Notes: generated by a model from the sequence alone, not told the origin. A stretch of 64,000 nucleotides of DNA from Herbaspirillum rhizosphaerae_A (GCF_046025915.1 NZ_JAQQFR010000015.1:62001-126000), one strand, 5' to 3'; shown: positions 1 through 9,207, counted from the first letter of the stretch. Translations and numbers: made by a program.

Positions 1-72
1 ACTGATAGAGCAACGCGCTTCGCTACGTCCCGATAAGCTGGCGCTGGCTCTCTGCCCTCTCTGCTCCCTCTC

Positions 73-102
73 CATTGCGCCGGCCATCGTGCCGGCGCAA
101 TG
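73..102. other. perfect 12-bp inverted repeat (hairpin)
   Basis: Arms CATTGCGCCGGC and GCCGGCGCAATG flank a 6-nt loop. No T-run follows on either strand, so it is not a textbook intrinsic terminator; it may mark the end of an upstream transcript or be an extragenic palindrome. The rest of 1-226 holds no convincing gene. Confidence 0.5.
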
Positions 103-226
103 CCTTGTCCCCGATGCAACACAGCCGCGACAAATGCGGCCTTGTCATCAATTCGACACATTTTCCGCTTACTCTTCAAAAAAGCTTTGCGAACAGCGCA
201 GAGATATCCCGAATTGAGGCACAACG

Positions 227-2587
227 TTGCAGTTACGATTATCGATGCGGCCGACCTGGCTGAATACGGCATTTCAAAATGGCCGGGGCCTGTCGCTGGC
301 CTACGTGTTGCTGTCGTGCTTCTTGCTGATCGTGATCTGGACCATCACCTTCACACGCATCCACAACGAAAAGGCGCTCGCCGTCGAAAGTTCGGTTGCC
401 GACAGCAAGAACGTCGCCGCCATCATTTCCTCCAATCTGGAAGAAGTGCTCAGCAAGGCCTTGCTGTATTCCCGCATCGGCCAATCGGTACTGGATGGCG
501 ACGCCCATGCTTCCAGCTATCTGTCGCCATTATTTTTGGGCGACTCCGCCTATTTGCGCGTCGCCATCTTCGACGCCAACGCCAGACTGGTGTATTCCTC
601 CGCCCGCCAGAAAGACGAACCCGAATTCGCTCAACTCATCAATGCGGCCTACGTGTCGTCACTGATGTATTCACAGCGTCAGGGCGGCATGATCATCAGC
701 CCGCCGCTCAAGAAAGATGGCTACACCTGGCGCGTGCCCTTGCTGATTCCGATTAAAAACAAGAAGGATGAATTGCAAGGTTTCTTCACTGCGATCCTCG
801 ATCTCGGCTATTTTTTACGCACCTACAAAGACGTCAGCATCAGCAGCGGCAGCCGGATCGAGATCCTCAACGCCACCGGCTTTCAACTGGCCGAACTGAG
901 CGGCAGCACCTTGTCGGGTGGCAGCAATTTTGCCGGCGAAGAGTATGCGCTTTTCCTCGTCGACAATAAAACCGATGGAGAAATTCATGCCGTGCGTCCT
1001 GGCGAACGGGAACAACAGATCGGCGTATCGCGCAAATTGGAGCGCTATCCGCTGGCCGTGATCGTCAGCCGCGATCCGGACTACGTACTCGGCAAATTGA
1101 CGGAACCCCATCGCGAATACCGCTACCAGGCCGTCATAATCTCCGTCATCGTGCTGTTGTTCTGCTACGCGCTGGTCCACATCGCGCATCGGCGCAAGCG
1201 CTTGTATGAAAAGCTGCTCTATTCCGAACGCGAGAAGAGCGGCCTGATCGATCAGCTGGAGATGGAAAAATCACGGGCCTACCAGCTGGCCTCGCACGAC
1301 TACCTGACCGGCATCCCTAACCGCATGCTGTTTCACGAGATCGCAGCAACCGAGTTGTCGCGTGCGCGCCGTAGCCGCAAACTGTATGCCCTGTTCTTCC
1401 TCGACCTCGACAAATTCAAGGTCATCAACGACACGCTCGGCCACGCCGTCGGTGACGCTCTGCTGCAAAACGTCGCCAAACGCCTGCGTAGCGTGCTGCG
1501 TGAATACGATCTGGTAGCACGGCTGGGCGGCGACGAATTCGTCGTATTGGTTTCCGAGATTGCCGCTGAAGAACGCATCGCCGAGATCGCCCGCACGCTG
1601 CTCACGGCGATCAGCGAGCCGTATCCCGATCTGGAAGGGCATGAAGTCCAGACCACCCCGAGCATCGGCATCGCGCTATATCCACGCGACGGCCAGAGTG
1701 TCGATGAGTTGCTGACCAGCGCCGATGCGGCGATGTATACCGCCAAAAAGGCCGGCAGCGGCACTTATCGCTTCTACGATGCGTCGTTGAACGCCTCCGC
1801 GGCGCGCGGGCTGGAATTGCTGGCGCGGTTCCGGCAAGCGATCAAGGCGGATGAGTTCCGCCTGCATTACCAGCCCAAGGTGGCGCTGCAGAATTTTGAA
1901 ATCGTCGGCCTCGAGGCGCTCATCCGCTGGGAACATCCCGAACACGGCCTGATCTTCCCGAATGACTTCATCCCGCTTGCAGAAGATCACGACCTGATCA
2001 TCCCGCTCGGCCACTGGATCATCAAGGAAGTGTGTCGCCAACTGGCTGAATGGCGCAAACGCGGCATCACCCCGGTGCCGGTCGCGATCAACGTCTCGGT
2101 CAAGCAATTGCAAGACGAATTGCTGCTTGAAACCATACTCAGCGCACTCAAGAAATACAAATTGCCTCCCTTCCTGCTGGAAATCGAAGTCACGGAAAGC
2201 TGCTTCATCGGTGACATCGACAGCGCCAAGAGCGTACTTGAAAAGCTGCGTGATGAAGGCCTGCGCATTTCGCTCGACGACTACGGCACCGGCTATTCCA
2301 GCCTGAGCCATATTAAGACCTTGCCGGTCTATGCGCTCAAGATCGATCGTTCATTCATCCGTGATATCCGCAATGACAACAGCGACGCCATGATCGTTGC
2401 TTCCACTGTCTCGCTGGCACGTAACCTGGGACTGAAGGTCATCGCGGAAGGCGTGGAAAGCAAAGAGCAGTTGATGCATCTCAAGGTCATCGGCTGCGAT
2501 GAAGTACAAGGTTTTTATTTGCAACGCCCCGTCTCGGCGGAACAGATCGAGACGATACTCCAAAAAGGGAAATTCGACCCGCTATGA
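227..2587 (+). CDS. membrane-bound GGDEF-EAL cyclic-di-GMP protein
   Basis: 786 aa. Two membrane segments (about residues 24-44 and 304-325) bracket a periplasmic Cache-like sensor region. Then comes a GGDEF domain with intact GGDEF near residue 434, preceded by the RxxD inhibitory site (R-E-Y-D five residues before the motif), and an EAL domain from about residue 530. In the EAL domain the metal and catalytic residues are all visible: E of EALIRW, N of INVSVKQL, E of EIEVTES, DD of DDYGTGYSS, K of LKIDRSF, E of AEGVE and Q of VQGFYLQRP. It could therefore make or, more probably, degrade c-di-GMP. The chosen start is TTG because GAGG lies 7 nt upstream (216-219); the ATG at 245 has no ribosome site. 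It overlaps the next gene by ATGA, so the two are co-translated. The net enzymatic direction is unknown. Confidence 0.93.
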   Translation: MQLRLSMRPTWLNTAFQNGRGLSLAYVLLSCFLLIVIWTITFTRIHNEKALAVESSVADSKNVAAIISSNLEEVLSKALLYSRIGQSVLDGDAHASSYLSPLFLGDSAYLRVAIFDANARLVYSSARQKDEPEFAQLINAAYVSSLMYSQRQGGMIISPPLKKDGYTWRVPLLIPIKNKKDELQGFFTAILDLGYFLRTYKDVSISSGSRIEILNATGFQLAELSGSTLSGGSNFAGEEYALFLVDNKTDGEIHAVRPGEREQQIGVSRKLERYPLAVIVSRDPDYVLGKLTEPHREYRYQAVIISVIVLLFCYALVHIAHRRKRLYEKLLYSEREKSGLIDQLEMEKSRAYQLASHDYLTGIPNRMLFHEIAATELSRARRSRKLYALFFLDLDKFKVINDTLGHAVGDALLQNVAKRLRSVLREYDLVARLGGDEFVVLVSEIAAEERIAEIARTLLTAISEPYPDLEGHEVQTTPSIGIALYPRDGQSVDELLTSADAAMYTAKKAGSGTYRFYDASLNASAARGLELLARFRQAIKADEFRLHYQPKVALQNFEIVGLEALIRWEHPEHGLIFPNDFIPLAEDHDLIIPLGHWIIKEVCRQLAEWRKRGITPVPVAINVSVKQLQDELLLETILSALKKYKLPPFLLEIEVTESCFIGDIDSAKSVLEKLRDEGLRISLDDYGTGYSSLSHIKTLPVYALKIDRSFIRDIRNDNSDAMIVASTVSLARNLGLKVIAEGVESKEQLMHLKVIGCDEVQGFYLQRPVSAEQIETILQKGKFDPL

Positions 2588-3519
2588 CAGCTCATGGAAA
2601 ATTGAAAAAAGCCGGATACAAGAAGCGCAGGCTGCTGCGATGGCTGATCACTGTGGCGATGTCGTTCGCAATCGCGTCCACCGCCGTCATCTCCAGCACG
2701 ACTGCAGCCAAAGCGGCAGAATGTGAGCGCCCTGCGCGACTGCGCATTGCATTTGTCCCTCAAGGCGAATTGCAAGACGATGGCGCTGCAATGAAACCCT
2801 TGTTCGACGATCTGGAGCACGTCTTGCGTATGCCCGTGGAGATCATCACCCCGGCCTCTTACGGTGCGGTGACGGAAGGTTTGCTGGCAGGTGCGCTGGA
2901 CGTCGCCCGTCTTGGCCCTGCGACGTATGTTTCTGCGCACAAGAACGACCCGCAAATTACGCCGTTCGCCACCTTGCTGCGCATGGCAGACGGCTTCAGC
3001 GACGGCAACACCGCCGCGTATTACTCCATGCTGATCGTCCTTCAACACGGTCCAATCACCTCAATCTCCGGACTCAAAGGAAAGCGCCTTGCGCTGGCGG
3101 ATCCCGATAGCACGTCGGGCGCACTGATTCCATTGCACGTATTCTCACGCCAGCTCGGCACGTCGCTGGACAAGTATTTCTCGCGCATTGGCTACTCCGG
3201 CAACCATGAACAGTCGGTTGCCGCAGTCTTGAACAAAGAAGTTGACGCGGCCTTTATCGCCAGCGCCAATCTCGGTTCGCTGATCGCCGCAGGCAAGGTC
3301 AAACGCTCCGATATCCGCGTGCTGTGGAAATCGGCGCCGATTCCTTTTGATCCCTTCGTCTATCGGGGGCAGCTGTGCGAGGACATCAAGAAGAAGATCC
3401 GCGCGGTGTTCTTCAATAAAAAAAGCGCCAACGTGCAAAGCACGCTGAGCGCTATTCATGCCAAGGAATTCGTTCCTGCTGTGGACAAGAACTACAACAT
3501 CATTCGCGACCTTCCTTAA
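2584..3519 (+). CDS. PhnD-like periplasmic substrate-binding protein
   Basis: 311 aa. The start is lysine/arginine-rich, followed by a hydrophobic signal segment with a likely cut after AKA near residue 44. The mature part has the phosphate/phosphite/phosphonate-binding (PhnD/TauA-like) pattern: LRIAFVPQGELQ, a GALDVARLGPATYV stretch, LKGKRLALADPDSTSG and a hinge-proximal EVDAAFIASANL. No ABC permease or ATPase lies next to it. Instead it overlaps the GGDEF/EAL gene by 4 nt, which suggests a ligand-sensing partner for that protein rather than a transport component. That role is inference; the ligand is unknown. Confidence 0.85.
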   Translation: MTAHGKLKKAGYKKRRLLRWLITVAMSFAIASTAVISSTTAAKAAECERPARLRIAFVPQGELQDDGAAMKPLFDDLEHVLRMPVEIITPASYGAVTEGLLAGALDVARLGPATYVSAHKNDPQITPFATLLRMADGFSDGNTAAYYSMLIVLQHGPITSISGLKGKRLALADPDSTSGALIPLHVFSRQLGTSLDKYFSRIGYSGNHEQSVAAVLNKEVDAAFIASANLGSLIAAGKVKRSDIRVLWKSAPIPFDPFVYRGQLCEDIKKKIRAVFFNKKSANVQSTLSAIHAKEFVPAVDKNYNIIRDLP

Positions 3520-3524
3520 GCCTC

Positions 3525-3965
3525 TTAAACCCGTGTCTTGAACAGGCTGCAAAGCCAACGAATCAATCCGCCGACTACCGGGAGCTTCTGCAGAAGCTCT
3601 TCGGCAGCATCCCAGTAATCACGATGCAGGACGACCAGTCCGTCGGCGTTGAACTTCAGATGCGTGCTCCCGATAATCACATACGGCTTACCCTTGAGCC
3701 CGAACTGAAAAGCCCAGGTAATGAAAGCCTGATCACCGTCGACCACGCGATCCTCGATGACAAAGCGCGGATCATCAGTGGTATCGAACATATGCTCGTA
3801 AATGGCCATCATCGCGGGAACACCCTGCACGTCGTTGAAGGGATCCTTGAAGTGCACCTCCGGCGCATAAAATTGGCCGATGTGGCGCACGCTTTGTCGC
3901 GTCAGCGTGCAATACCAGTCCATCAGCAAATCGAGTCGTTCTTTGGTCTGTGCAGTTGTTGTCAT
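3525..3965 (-). CDS. NTF2/SnoaL-like family protein
   Basis: 146 aa from the ATG at 3965, which overlaps the stop of the upstream SDR gene as ATGA. A TTG at 4004 would add 13 residues inside the SDR gene and is less likely. The sequence has the small cone-shaped NTF2-like fold pattern: LMDWYCTLTRQSV, then FKDPFNDVQG, IYEHMFDTTDDPRFVIEDRVVDGDQAFITWAFQF, and a basic C-terminus ending IRWLCSLFKTRV. No catalytic residues can be assigned. It is the last gene of the eight-gene lipid-modification-like operon and converges on the PhnD-like gene with only 5 nt between stops. Confidence 0.8.
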   Translation of the reverse strand: MTTTAQTKERLDLLMDWYCTLTRQSVRHIGQFYAPEVHFKDPFNDVQGVPAMMAIYEHMFDTTDDPRFVIEDRVVDGDQAFITWAFQFGLKGKPYVIIGSTHLKFNADGLVVLHRDYWDAAEELLQKLPVVGGLIRWLCSLFKTRV

Positions 3966-4744
3966 GTGGGATGGAGAAAGCGTTGAAACAGCGCAAAGCG
4001 CCAACGATAAGGCAACATCTGAATCAGCTTCAGGATACGCGTAAAGCGATAGGGAAAGTGGATCTCGAACTTGCCTTCGGCGATGCCTTTCCAGATCTTT
4101 TCCGCAGCCGCATCCGGGGTCTGCAAGCCGGGCATGGCGAAGTCGTTCTTGGCAGTAAGCCCGGTTTTGACAAAACCCGGATTGATCAGGTACACGCTGA
4201 GTCCTTTGGCATGGAGATCGCTGTAGAGAATCTCCGCCAGATTGATCAATGCCGCCTTGCCGGGGCCATAGACGCTGGCGTTGGGCAAACCCATGTAGCC
4301 CGCCACGCTGGCGACCAGCGCAATGCCGCCACTGCCTTCGGCCAGCATGGTGGGCAGCACGCTGGACAAGGCGGAGTACACGCTGACGAGGTTGGTCTTC
4401 AAGGTCTGTTCCGCCACGTCGTCGCTGACTTCCCAGCTACGTTCCGGACGGTAGTCGGCTGCGCAGAACAACAGCAGGTCGACGCCGCCAAACGCTGCGC
4501 AGATCTCCGCGTGGCGGGTACGCCATGCAGCATGGTCAAGCACATCGAACGGCACGATCAACGCGTTGCTCGCCTCGCCGGCAACCTCCTCCAGTGCGTC
4601 GAGCCGGCGTGCCGACAAGGCCACTTTGGCCCCCATCGCCAACGCCTGTTTCGCCAACGCGGCGCCGATGCCGCTGGAGGCGCCGATAAGCCAGATGCGC
4701 TTGTCTTTCCAGCTGCCGACGGGGGTATTCATTGGACCGAACAT
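3962..4744 (-). CDS. SDR family NAD(P)-dependent oxidoreductase
   Basis: 260 aa. Rossmann motif GASSGIG at about residues 21-27; catalytic Tyr and Lys in YGPGK; the C-terminus is basic and hydrophobic (RFTRILKLIQMLPYRWRFALFQRF), suggesting membrane association. The start at 4744 is supported by GGAG 8 nt upstream; a second in-frame ATG lies at 4732. It follows the DUF3833 gene after a 28-nt gap, the only real gap in this operon, and is coupled to the NTF2-like gene. The substrate is probably a lipid-derived carbonyl or alcohol, judged only from the operon. Confidence 0.9.
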   Translation of the reverse strand: MFGPMNTPVGSWKDKRIWLIGASSGIGAALAKQALAMGAKVALSARRLDALEEVAGEASNALIVPFDVLDHAAWRTRHAEICAAFGGVDLLLFCAADYRPERSWEVSDDVAEQTLKTNLVSVYSALSSVLPTMLAEGSGGIALVASVAGYMGLPNASVYGPGKAALINLAEILYSDLHAKGLSVYLINPGFVKTGLTAKNDFAMPGLQTPDAAAEKIWKGIAEGKFEIHFPYRFTRILKLIQMLPYRWRFALFQRFLHPT

Positions 4745-4772
4745 GATGATTCTCCGTGCTCCATTTGCTACG

Positions 4773-5297
4773 TTAGTCCCGCTTGCGAAAGAACAGCGTC
4801 ACCTGTCCGACTTCAAATCCGAATTTGCTCATCGCAGTCCGATTGATCATGGTGCGGTCATCCATCTGGTACATCCAATCGTCCATTTTCATTTCATAGG
4901 TCTTGCCGTCCACGGGCAACAGCAAGGTATAGCGCCAGTTCAGCGCATTGCCTGCCGCCTCGCCGACTGCGTCTCCTACAACGTCCCCGGCGGTACCGCG
5001 CCAGCTGCCATCAGCTTGCCGCACCAGCGTCCATACGCGTTGCTGTGTGGTGCCATCGTCGTAACGAAAACGTTCATCGAGAATCAGTTTGCCGTCGCTA
5101 TTACTGCCGGTGATTTCCACATGAAAGCGTTTGACCACTTCGCCTCCACGTTTCTGAAACATGCCCCACGCGTCAGTCTTGCCGAGGAAAAATTGCGCTG
5201 GATCGAACACCGGCTGATTCGCGGCATAGCGCGATACATCCGGCGAAGAGCATGCGGCCAGCAGAGCAACGAATAAAAGCGCGACAAAGGATTTCAT
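4773..5297 (-). CDS. DUF3833 family lipoprotein
   Basis: 174 aa. The signal peptide MKSFVALLFVALLAACSS carries a clear lipobox (L-A-A-C, Cys about residue 16), so the protein should be lipid-anchored in the periplasm. The body (FFLGKTDAWGMFQKRGGEV, FRYDDGTTQQRVW, then MKMDDWMYQMDDRTMINRTAMSKFG) is the pattern of DUF3833 proteins, which regularly occur beside cfa-type methyltransferases. The ATG at 5297 overlaps the MFS stop as ATGA. No enzymatic function is established for the family; a lipocalin-like lipid-handling role is inference. Confidence 0.87.
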   Translation of the reverse strand: MKSFVALLFVALLAACSSPDVSRYAANQPVFDPAQFFLGKTDAWGMFQKRGGEVVKRFHVEITGSNSDGKLILDERFRYDDGTTQQRVWTLVRQADGSWRGTAGDVVGDAVGEAAGNALNWRYTLLLPVDGKTYEMKMDDWMYQMDDRTMINRTAMSKFGFEVGQVTLFFRKRD

Positions 5298-6607
5298 GAC
5301 GGTGTCTCCAGCAAAGAATGATCCGGGGCGAATGTCTGCATCGACCTCAGCAGCAACAACGCAAGCAATTTGAAAAGGCAAGGCACCGCGGCATATACCC
5401 AGCCCAGCGCAGCGATCCCGCCAGTGTCACCCATGCCTGGCTGATAGCCGAGCACCGCCAGCAACGGTAAAGCAAGACCCGAGACCGCCAGCGCCAGCTT
5501 GGCCAGCAAGGTCCACACGCCGTAGTAAGCGGCCGGACTTTCGTTCTTGCCGATCACACCGGCAAGCAACACGGGTGGCAGAGCCAGGTCCGCACCGAGC
5601 GCCAGGCCGGCGGCGATACAGATGCTTGCGTACAGCCAGACATCACCGGCCTGTAGCAACGCCGCACCGCCGAACGCCACGATCGCCAGCAGCATGCCCA
5701 AACGCCACGCCTGCAGCACACCCAGGCGTTTTGCAAGCGCAACCCAGAGCGGCAAGCCGAAGGCAGTCGACAGAAAGTACAACGCCAGAAAAGCGCCGGC
5801 GTACTGCGATGACTGCAAGCGGTCGTTAATAAAAAACAAGGCCAGCGTGGCCGGAATCGCCACCGAAACTGCATTGAAGAAATATGGCAGCAGCAAGCGG
5901 CGAAAGCTGCGGTTCGATTGCATGCGCGTCAACACCTCACGCCATCCGAGTGCGACATCGCCGGCCCTGTTCCACGGCGGCGCCAGCAACAGCAATGCCG
6001 CCAGTGCGATGACCAGGCAGATCGCAAATCCGAGCGCATAAATACTCAGCGATGATTCAAGATTTGATGCGCCCGAACCGCCGCCGGCGAAAATATAGGC
6101 GGGAGCCACGCTGGCGATCACCGCTCCAACCAACCCCGCCAACTCACGCAGCGCCGATGCACCAAGCAAGCCCTCGTCACGTTGTGACAAACGCGCACCC
6201 CATGCCAGGTAAGCAATGTTAAGCATGCTGTGCGCCGTGTAAGTCACAATCAGCATCGCGCCAAGCCATGCCAGCAAAGCGGTGCCCGAACCACGCACCG
6301 CTGTCGGCGGCAACCACAGTCCAAAGAACGCCAGCGCCAGCAATAGCGCCGCAGCCATCAGCCACACCTTCAGACGCAGGCCATGGAGACGATCAATGCA
6401 GCGTCCCAGCCACGGATCCTGCAGCGTGTCGACCAGGCGCGAGAGAAACAGCACCCAACCAGTACCTGCCAACGCCAGCCCAAGATGACCGGTGTAATAG
6501 GCCGGTGCCTGTATGTAAATCGGCAACGCCGACATCGCCAGCGGCAAACCCAGCAAGCCGTATGCCGCATAGCTCAGGCGCGTGGCGCCACGCGTTGCGC
6601 CGCTCAT
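5294..6607 (-). CDS. MFS transporter, GPH/MFS_2-type
   Basis: 437 aa with about 12 hydrophobic segments. The N-terminus (LSYAAYGLLGLPLAMSALPIY) and the loop SRLVDTLQDPWLGRCIDR match the glycoside-pentoside-hexuronide branch of the major facilitator superfamily. There are no sugar-catabolism genes nearby; both neighbours belong to the lipid-modification operon, overlapping by 4 nt at each end. Export or flipping of a lipid or hydrophobic product is a reasonable inference; the family includes lysolipid/lipid transporters. Confidence 0.88.
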   Translation of the reverse strand: MSGATRGATRLSYAAYGLLGLPLAMSALPIYIQAPAYYTGHLGLALAGTGWVLFLSRLVDTLQDPWLGRCIDRLHGLRLKVWLMAAALLLALAFFGLWLPPTAVRGSGTALLAWLGAMLIVTYTAHSMLNIAYLAWGARLSQRDEGLLGASALRELAGLVGAVIASVAPAYIFAGGGSGASNLESSLSIYALGFAICLVIALAALLLLAPPWNRAGDVALGWREVLTRMQSNRSFRRLLLPYFFNAVSVAIPATLALFFINDRLQSSQYAGAFLALYFLSTAFGLPLWVALAKRLGVLQAWRLGMLLAIVAFGGAALLQAGDVWLYASICIAAGLALGADLALPPVLLAGVIGKNESPAAYYGVWTLLAKLALAVSGLALPLLAVLGYQPGMGDTGGIAALGWVYAAVPCLFKLLALLLLRSMQTFAPDHSLLETPS

Positions 6608-7185
6608 GGCGATGCGCCAAGCAAACGTCGGCGCAGTTGCGCATCCCTGCTGCGCGGATCAAGCCAGATGGCGAAAAATGCCTGTGCAAATTCCACATCA
6701 CGCACTTCCGCCAGCAATTGTTTGCTGTTGTAGAAGCGGCAGCCGATGCCGGGCAGATAGACACCGGTGAGCTGGTCGCCTTCTTCGACATCGGTGAAAG
6801 CGGCATTCATCTCGGCTTCCCAGCGCTGCAATTGCTGCTCGCTGTAACGCTCACCAAACAAACGGCGTATTTCATCGATGCTGCTGCGTACAATGCGCGC
6901 GCGGCCGATACTGCGTTGATAGGTCAACTCCAGCGCAAATGGCTGCGCAGGATCGAAGGTTGCGCCTGTACTCCATAGCGCCGCGTGGTAAACCTTGAAC
7001 CCGAACAAGCGAAAGTCGGCCTCGCCCCGCAGACGCGCCTGCGGCACATCCGCGCGCCATCCTGCTGCATCGGCGAATTGCGTCAGCGACAGTCCGGCCA
7101 GCAGGCAGCAGACTCCAACCGTGACGCGCAGCGCCTGCGCGTACCTTGCCTTCTTAGTCTTTTCGCAGCAGGAACTGGATGACAT
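6604..7185 (-). CDS. chalcone-isomerase-like exported protein
   Basis: 193 aa. The ATG at 7185 has AGGAG 7 nt upstream and lies 29 nt inside the methyltransferase gene. After a hydrophobic signal segment (VTVGVCCLLAGLSLTQFADA) the protein shows the chalcone-isomerase-fold pattern of bacterial family members: RLRGEADFRLFGFKVYHAALWS, ALELTYQRSIGRARIVRSS, a YSEQQLQRWEAEMNAAFTDV helix and GCRFYN. The plant catalytic residues cannot be assigned, and bacterial members are mostly of unknown function, possibly fatty-acid binding. It overlaps the MFS gene by ATGA. Confidence 0.83.
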   Translation of the reverse strand: MSSSSCCEKTKKARYAQALRVTVGVCCLLAGLSLTQFADAAGWRADVPQARLRGEADFRLFGFKVYHAALWSTGATFDPAQPFALELTYQRSIGRARIVRSSIDEIRRLFGERYSEQQLQRWEAEMNAAFTDVEEGDQLTGVYLPGIGCRFYNSKQLLAEVRDVEFAQAFFAIWLDPRSRDAQLRRRLLGASP

Positions 7186-8389
7186 CAGTACGCTCCTCAT
7201 CGAAGCCGACTTCACAATAGGCGAAATACAACTGCCACAAACGCATGAAGCGCTCGTCGAATCCTTGCGCGGTGACCGCCTCGCGCTGCTCCTGGAAGGT
7301 GCTGTTCCAGCGCCGCAGCGTTTCGGCATAATCGGCACCGAAGCGATATTGATCCAGCGTCACAAGACCGGCCTTGGACGCTTTGTCGCAGAAACGTTCC
7401 GGGCTCGGCAACATGCCTCCGGGGAAAATGTATTGGCGGATGAAATCCGAGCTGCTGCGATAGCGCTCAAAATACTGCTCGTCGATCGTGATCGACTGAA
7501 TCAACGCTTTGCCGCCGCGCTTGAGCCGCGCCGACACGGTATTGAAATACTCCGGCCAGTAGCGTTCGCCGACGGCCTCGAACATTTCGATCGAGACCAC
7601 CGCGTCATAACTGCCGCCCAGATCACGGTAGTCACACAATTCCAGCGTTGCGAGCTGGTCGAGTCCGCGTCCGGCGATGCGCTGCTGTGCAATCTGCAGC
7701 TGCGACGGCGAGATCGTCACGCCGTGTACGTGGATACCTTGCTGCGCCGCGTGTTCTGCAAAACCGCCCCAACCACAACCGATTTCGAGTACGCGATCAC
7801 CGGCCTTCAGCCCCAGTTGATCTACGATACGTTGGTACTTGCACGCTTGCGCTGCCTCCAGGCTTTGCGTATGGTCACCGTCGAAGATCGCACTTGAGTA
7901 AGTCCAGCTATTGTCCAACCACAGACGATAGAAATCATTGCCGATGTCGTAGTGCGCATGGATATTCTTGCGGCTGCCCTCGCGTGTGTTGGAACGCATC
8001 CAGTGACGCAGGCGGTACCACAGTCCGACCAGCTTGCCGCCGAACATCACGCGATCCAGCTCTGCCTGATTGCGCAGACACAGGCGCAACAGCGCGGCCA
8101 GATCCGGCGTATCGATCCATCCCGCGGCATAGCTTTCAGCAAAACCGATGTCGCCGGCTTGCAGGATGCGCGCGCAGGCACGCCAGTCGTTGATGTGGAT
8201 TTGTGCACTCGGCGGCTGATGCAGGTCGCCGAAAGTCAGCGTGTTGCCATGCGGCGTCGTCAGTTGCAGATGCCCATGCGCCAGGCAATTGAGCAGACGC
8301 AGAAACAGGCGTGTCGCAGGCGGGGCACCGGCTGGGGGCGAGGCCGTAGCGGACGCTCCGGGCGAATGGTTCATCTCGGACTGGTTCAC
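7154..8389 (-). CDS. cyclopropane-fatty-acid-synthase-family SAM methyltransferase
   Basis: 411 aa, the usual length. The N-terminal lipid-binding region (ARILQAGDIGFAESYAAGWID) is followed by HAHYDIGNDFYRLWLD and the class-I SAM motif VLEIGCGWGGFAEHA. Later motifs include SIEMFEAVGERYW and SDFIRQYIFPGGMLPS, all characteristic of Cfa-type enzymes acting on unsaturated acyl chains of phospholipids. In this gene context (FAD oxidoreductase, DUF1365, DUF3833) the product could be a cyclopropane or another methylated lipid, such as the furan fatty-acid precursors described in alphaproteobacteria; the sequence cannot decide. ATGA overlap with DUF1365. Confidence 0.93.
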   Translation of the reverse strand: MNQSEMNHSPGASATASPPAGAPPATRLFLRLLNCLAHGHLQLTTPHGNTLTFGDLHQPPSAQIHINDWRACARILQAGDIGFAESYAAGWIDTPDLAALLRLCLRNQAELDRVMFGGKLVGLWYRLRHWMRSNTREGSRKNIHAHYDIGNDFYRLWLDNSWTYSSAIFDGDHTQSLEAAQACKYQRIVDQLGLKAGDRVLEIGCGWGGFAEHAAQQGIHVHGVTISPSQLQIAQQRIAGRGLDQLATLELCDYRDLGGSYDAVVSIEMFEAVGERYWPEYFNTVSARLKRGGKALIQSITIDEQYFERYRSSSDFIRQYIFPGGMLPSPERFCDKASKAGLVTLDQYRFGADYAETLRRWNSTFQEQREAVTAQGFDERFMRLWQLYFAYCEVGFDEERTDVIQFLLRKD

Positions 8390-9207
8390 GATGAAATCTC
8401 CTTCTTGAAATTGGCGGTCGCGGCCGCGCTATCCGTTGCACGATCAGGTTTGCGAAAGAACGGCACGCGCTTGCGCCAAAGCTTCCAGGCCTGCCAGTGA
8501 ATTTTTGCGACAATTCCGAAGGTCAGCAGTGGCTGCGTCAGCAAGGCACGCAAAGCCGAGCGCGCAGTCAGCGCCTGCAGACGGCCTCCGACGGTGGTGT
8601 GCATCAAAACACCGTCTTTTTCTATTTTTTTATCTCCGGATGCAGGCGCGTCGTAATAGTCGATGCCGACCAACGTCGTCACATTCGTGTCACGAAACCG
8701 AAAACGGTAGCTGCCCCGCACCTCACAAAACGGTGAGACATGCATGGCCTTGGCGCAGACAAGGCGGGAGTCGGCAGTGATTTCCTTGTTGCTGTGTTCA
8801 GCCAATAAATATCGATGCGTTTCGCCAAAGGTATTGTTGACTTCGGCCATCACCGCCCGCAGCGCACCGCTGCTGTCATGGCAATACCAGAAGCTCACCG
8901 GATTGAATACGAAACCGAACAGGCGTGGAAAAGTTTGCAACCAGATCTCGCCATCGTGCGGTAAATCGGCAGCCTTGAGTTGCGCCCGCATCCAGCTATC
9001 CAGATCGCTGCCATCACGCGGGCCATAGTCGCGCGTGCGCAGCGACATCAGACGAAATCGGTTTACGCCGAACCAAAGACTTCCGGTTTCCTGCAAGCGT
9101 GCCAGATTCAAGCGAAGACAAAACACCGGGTACACGAAGCGATGATGCACGGGACGCAGGCGCTCATGCATCACCTGCCCCCGAATCAGGTAGGCGGGCA
9201 CATTCAC
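8386..9207 (-). CDS. DUF1365 family protein
   Basis: 273 aa from the GTG at 9207, which overlaps the FAD-oxidoreductase stop (GTGA) and has AGGG 5-6 nt upstream; an in-frame GTG at 9225 is possible. Typical DUF1365 features: an early VMHERLRPVHHRFVYPVF, then GFVFNPVSFWYCHD and FGETHRYLL. The C-terminal part (LTARSALRALLTQPLLTFGIVAKIHWQAWKLW) has a membrane-seeking helix. The family is almost always next to an FAD amine-oxidase-like protein and a Cfa-type methyltransferase, as here. Biochemical function is not firmly known. Confidence 0.88.
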   Translation of the reverse strand: MNVPAYLIRGQVMHERLRPVHHRFVYPVFCLRLNLARLQETGSLWFGVNRFRLMSLRTRDYGPRDGSDLDSWMRAQLKAADLPHDGEIWLQTFPRLFGFVFNPVSFWYCHDSSGALRAVMAEVNNTFGETHRYLLAEHSNKEITADSRLVCAKAMHVSPFCEVRGSYRFRFRDTNVTTLVGIDYYDAPASGDKKIEKDGVLMHTTVGGRLQALTARSALRALLTQPLLTFGIVAKIHWQAWKLWRKRVPFFRKPDRATDSAAATANFKKEISS

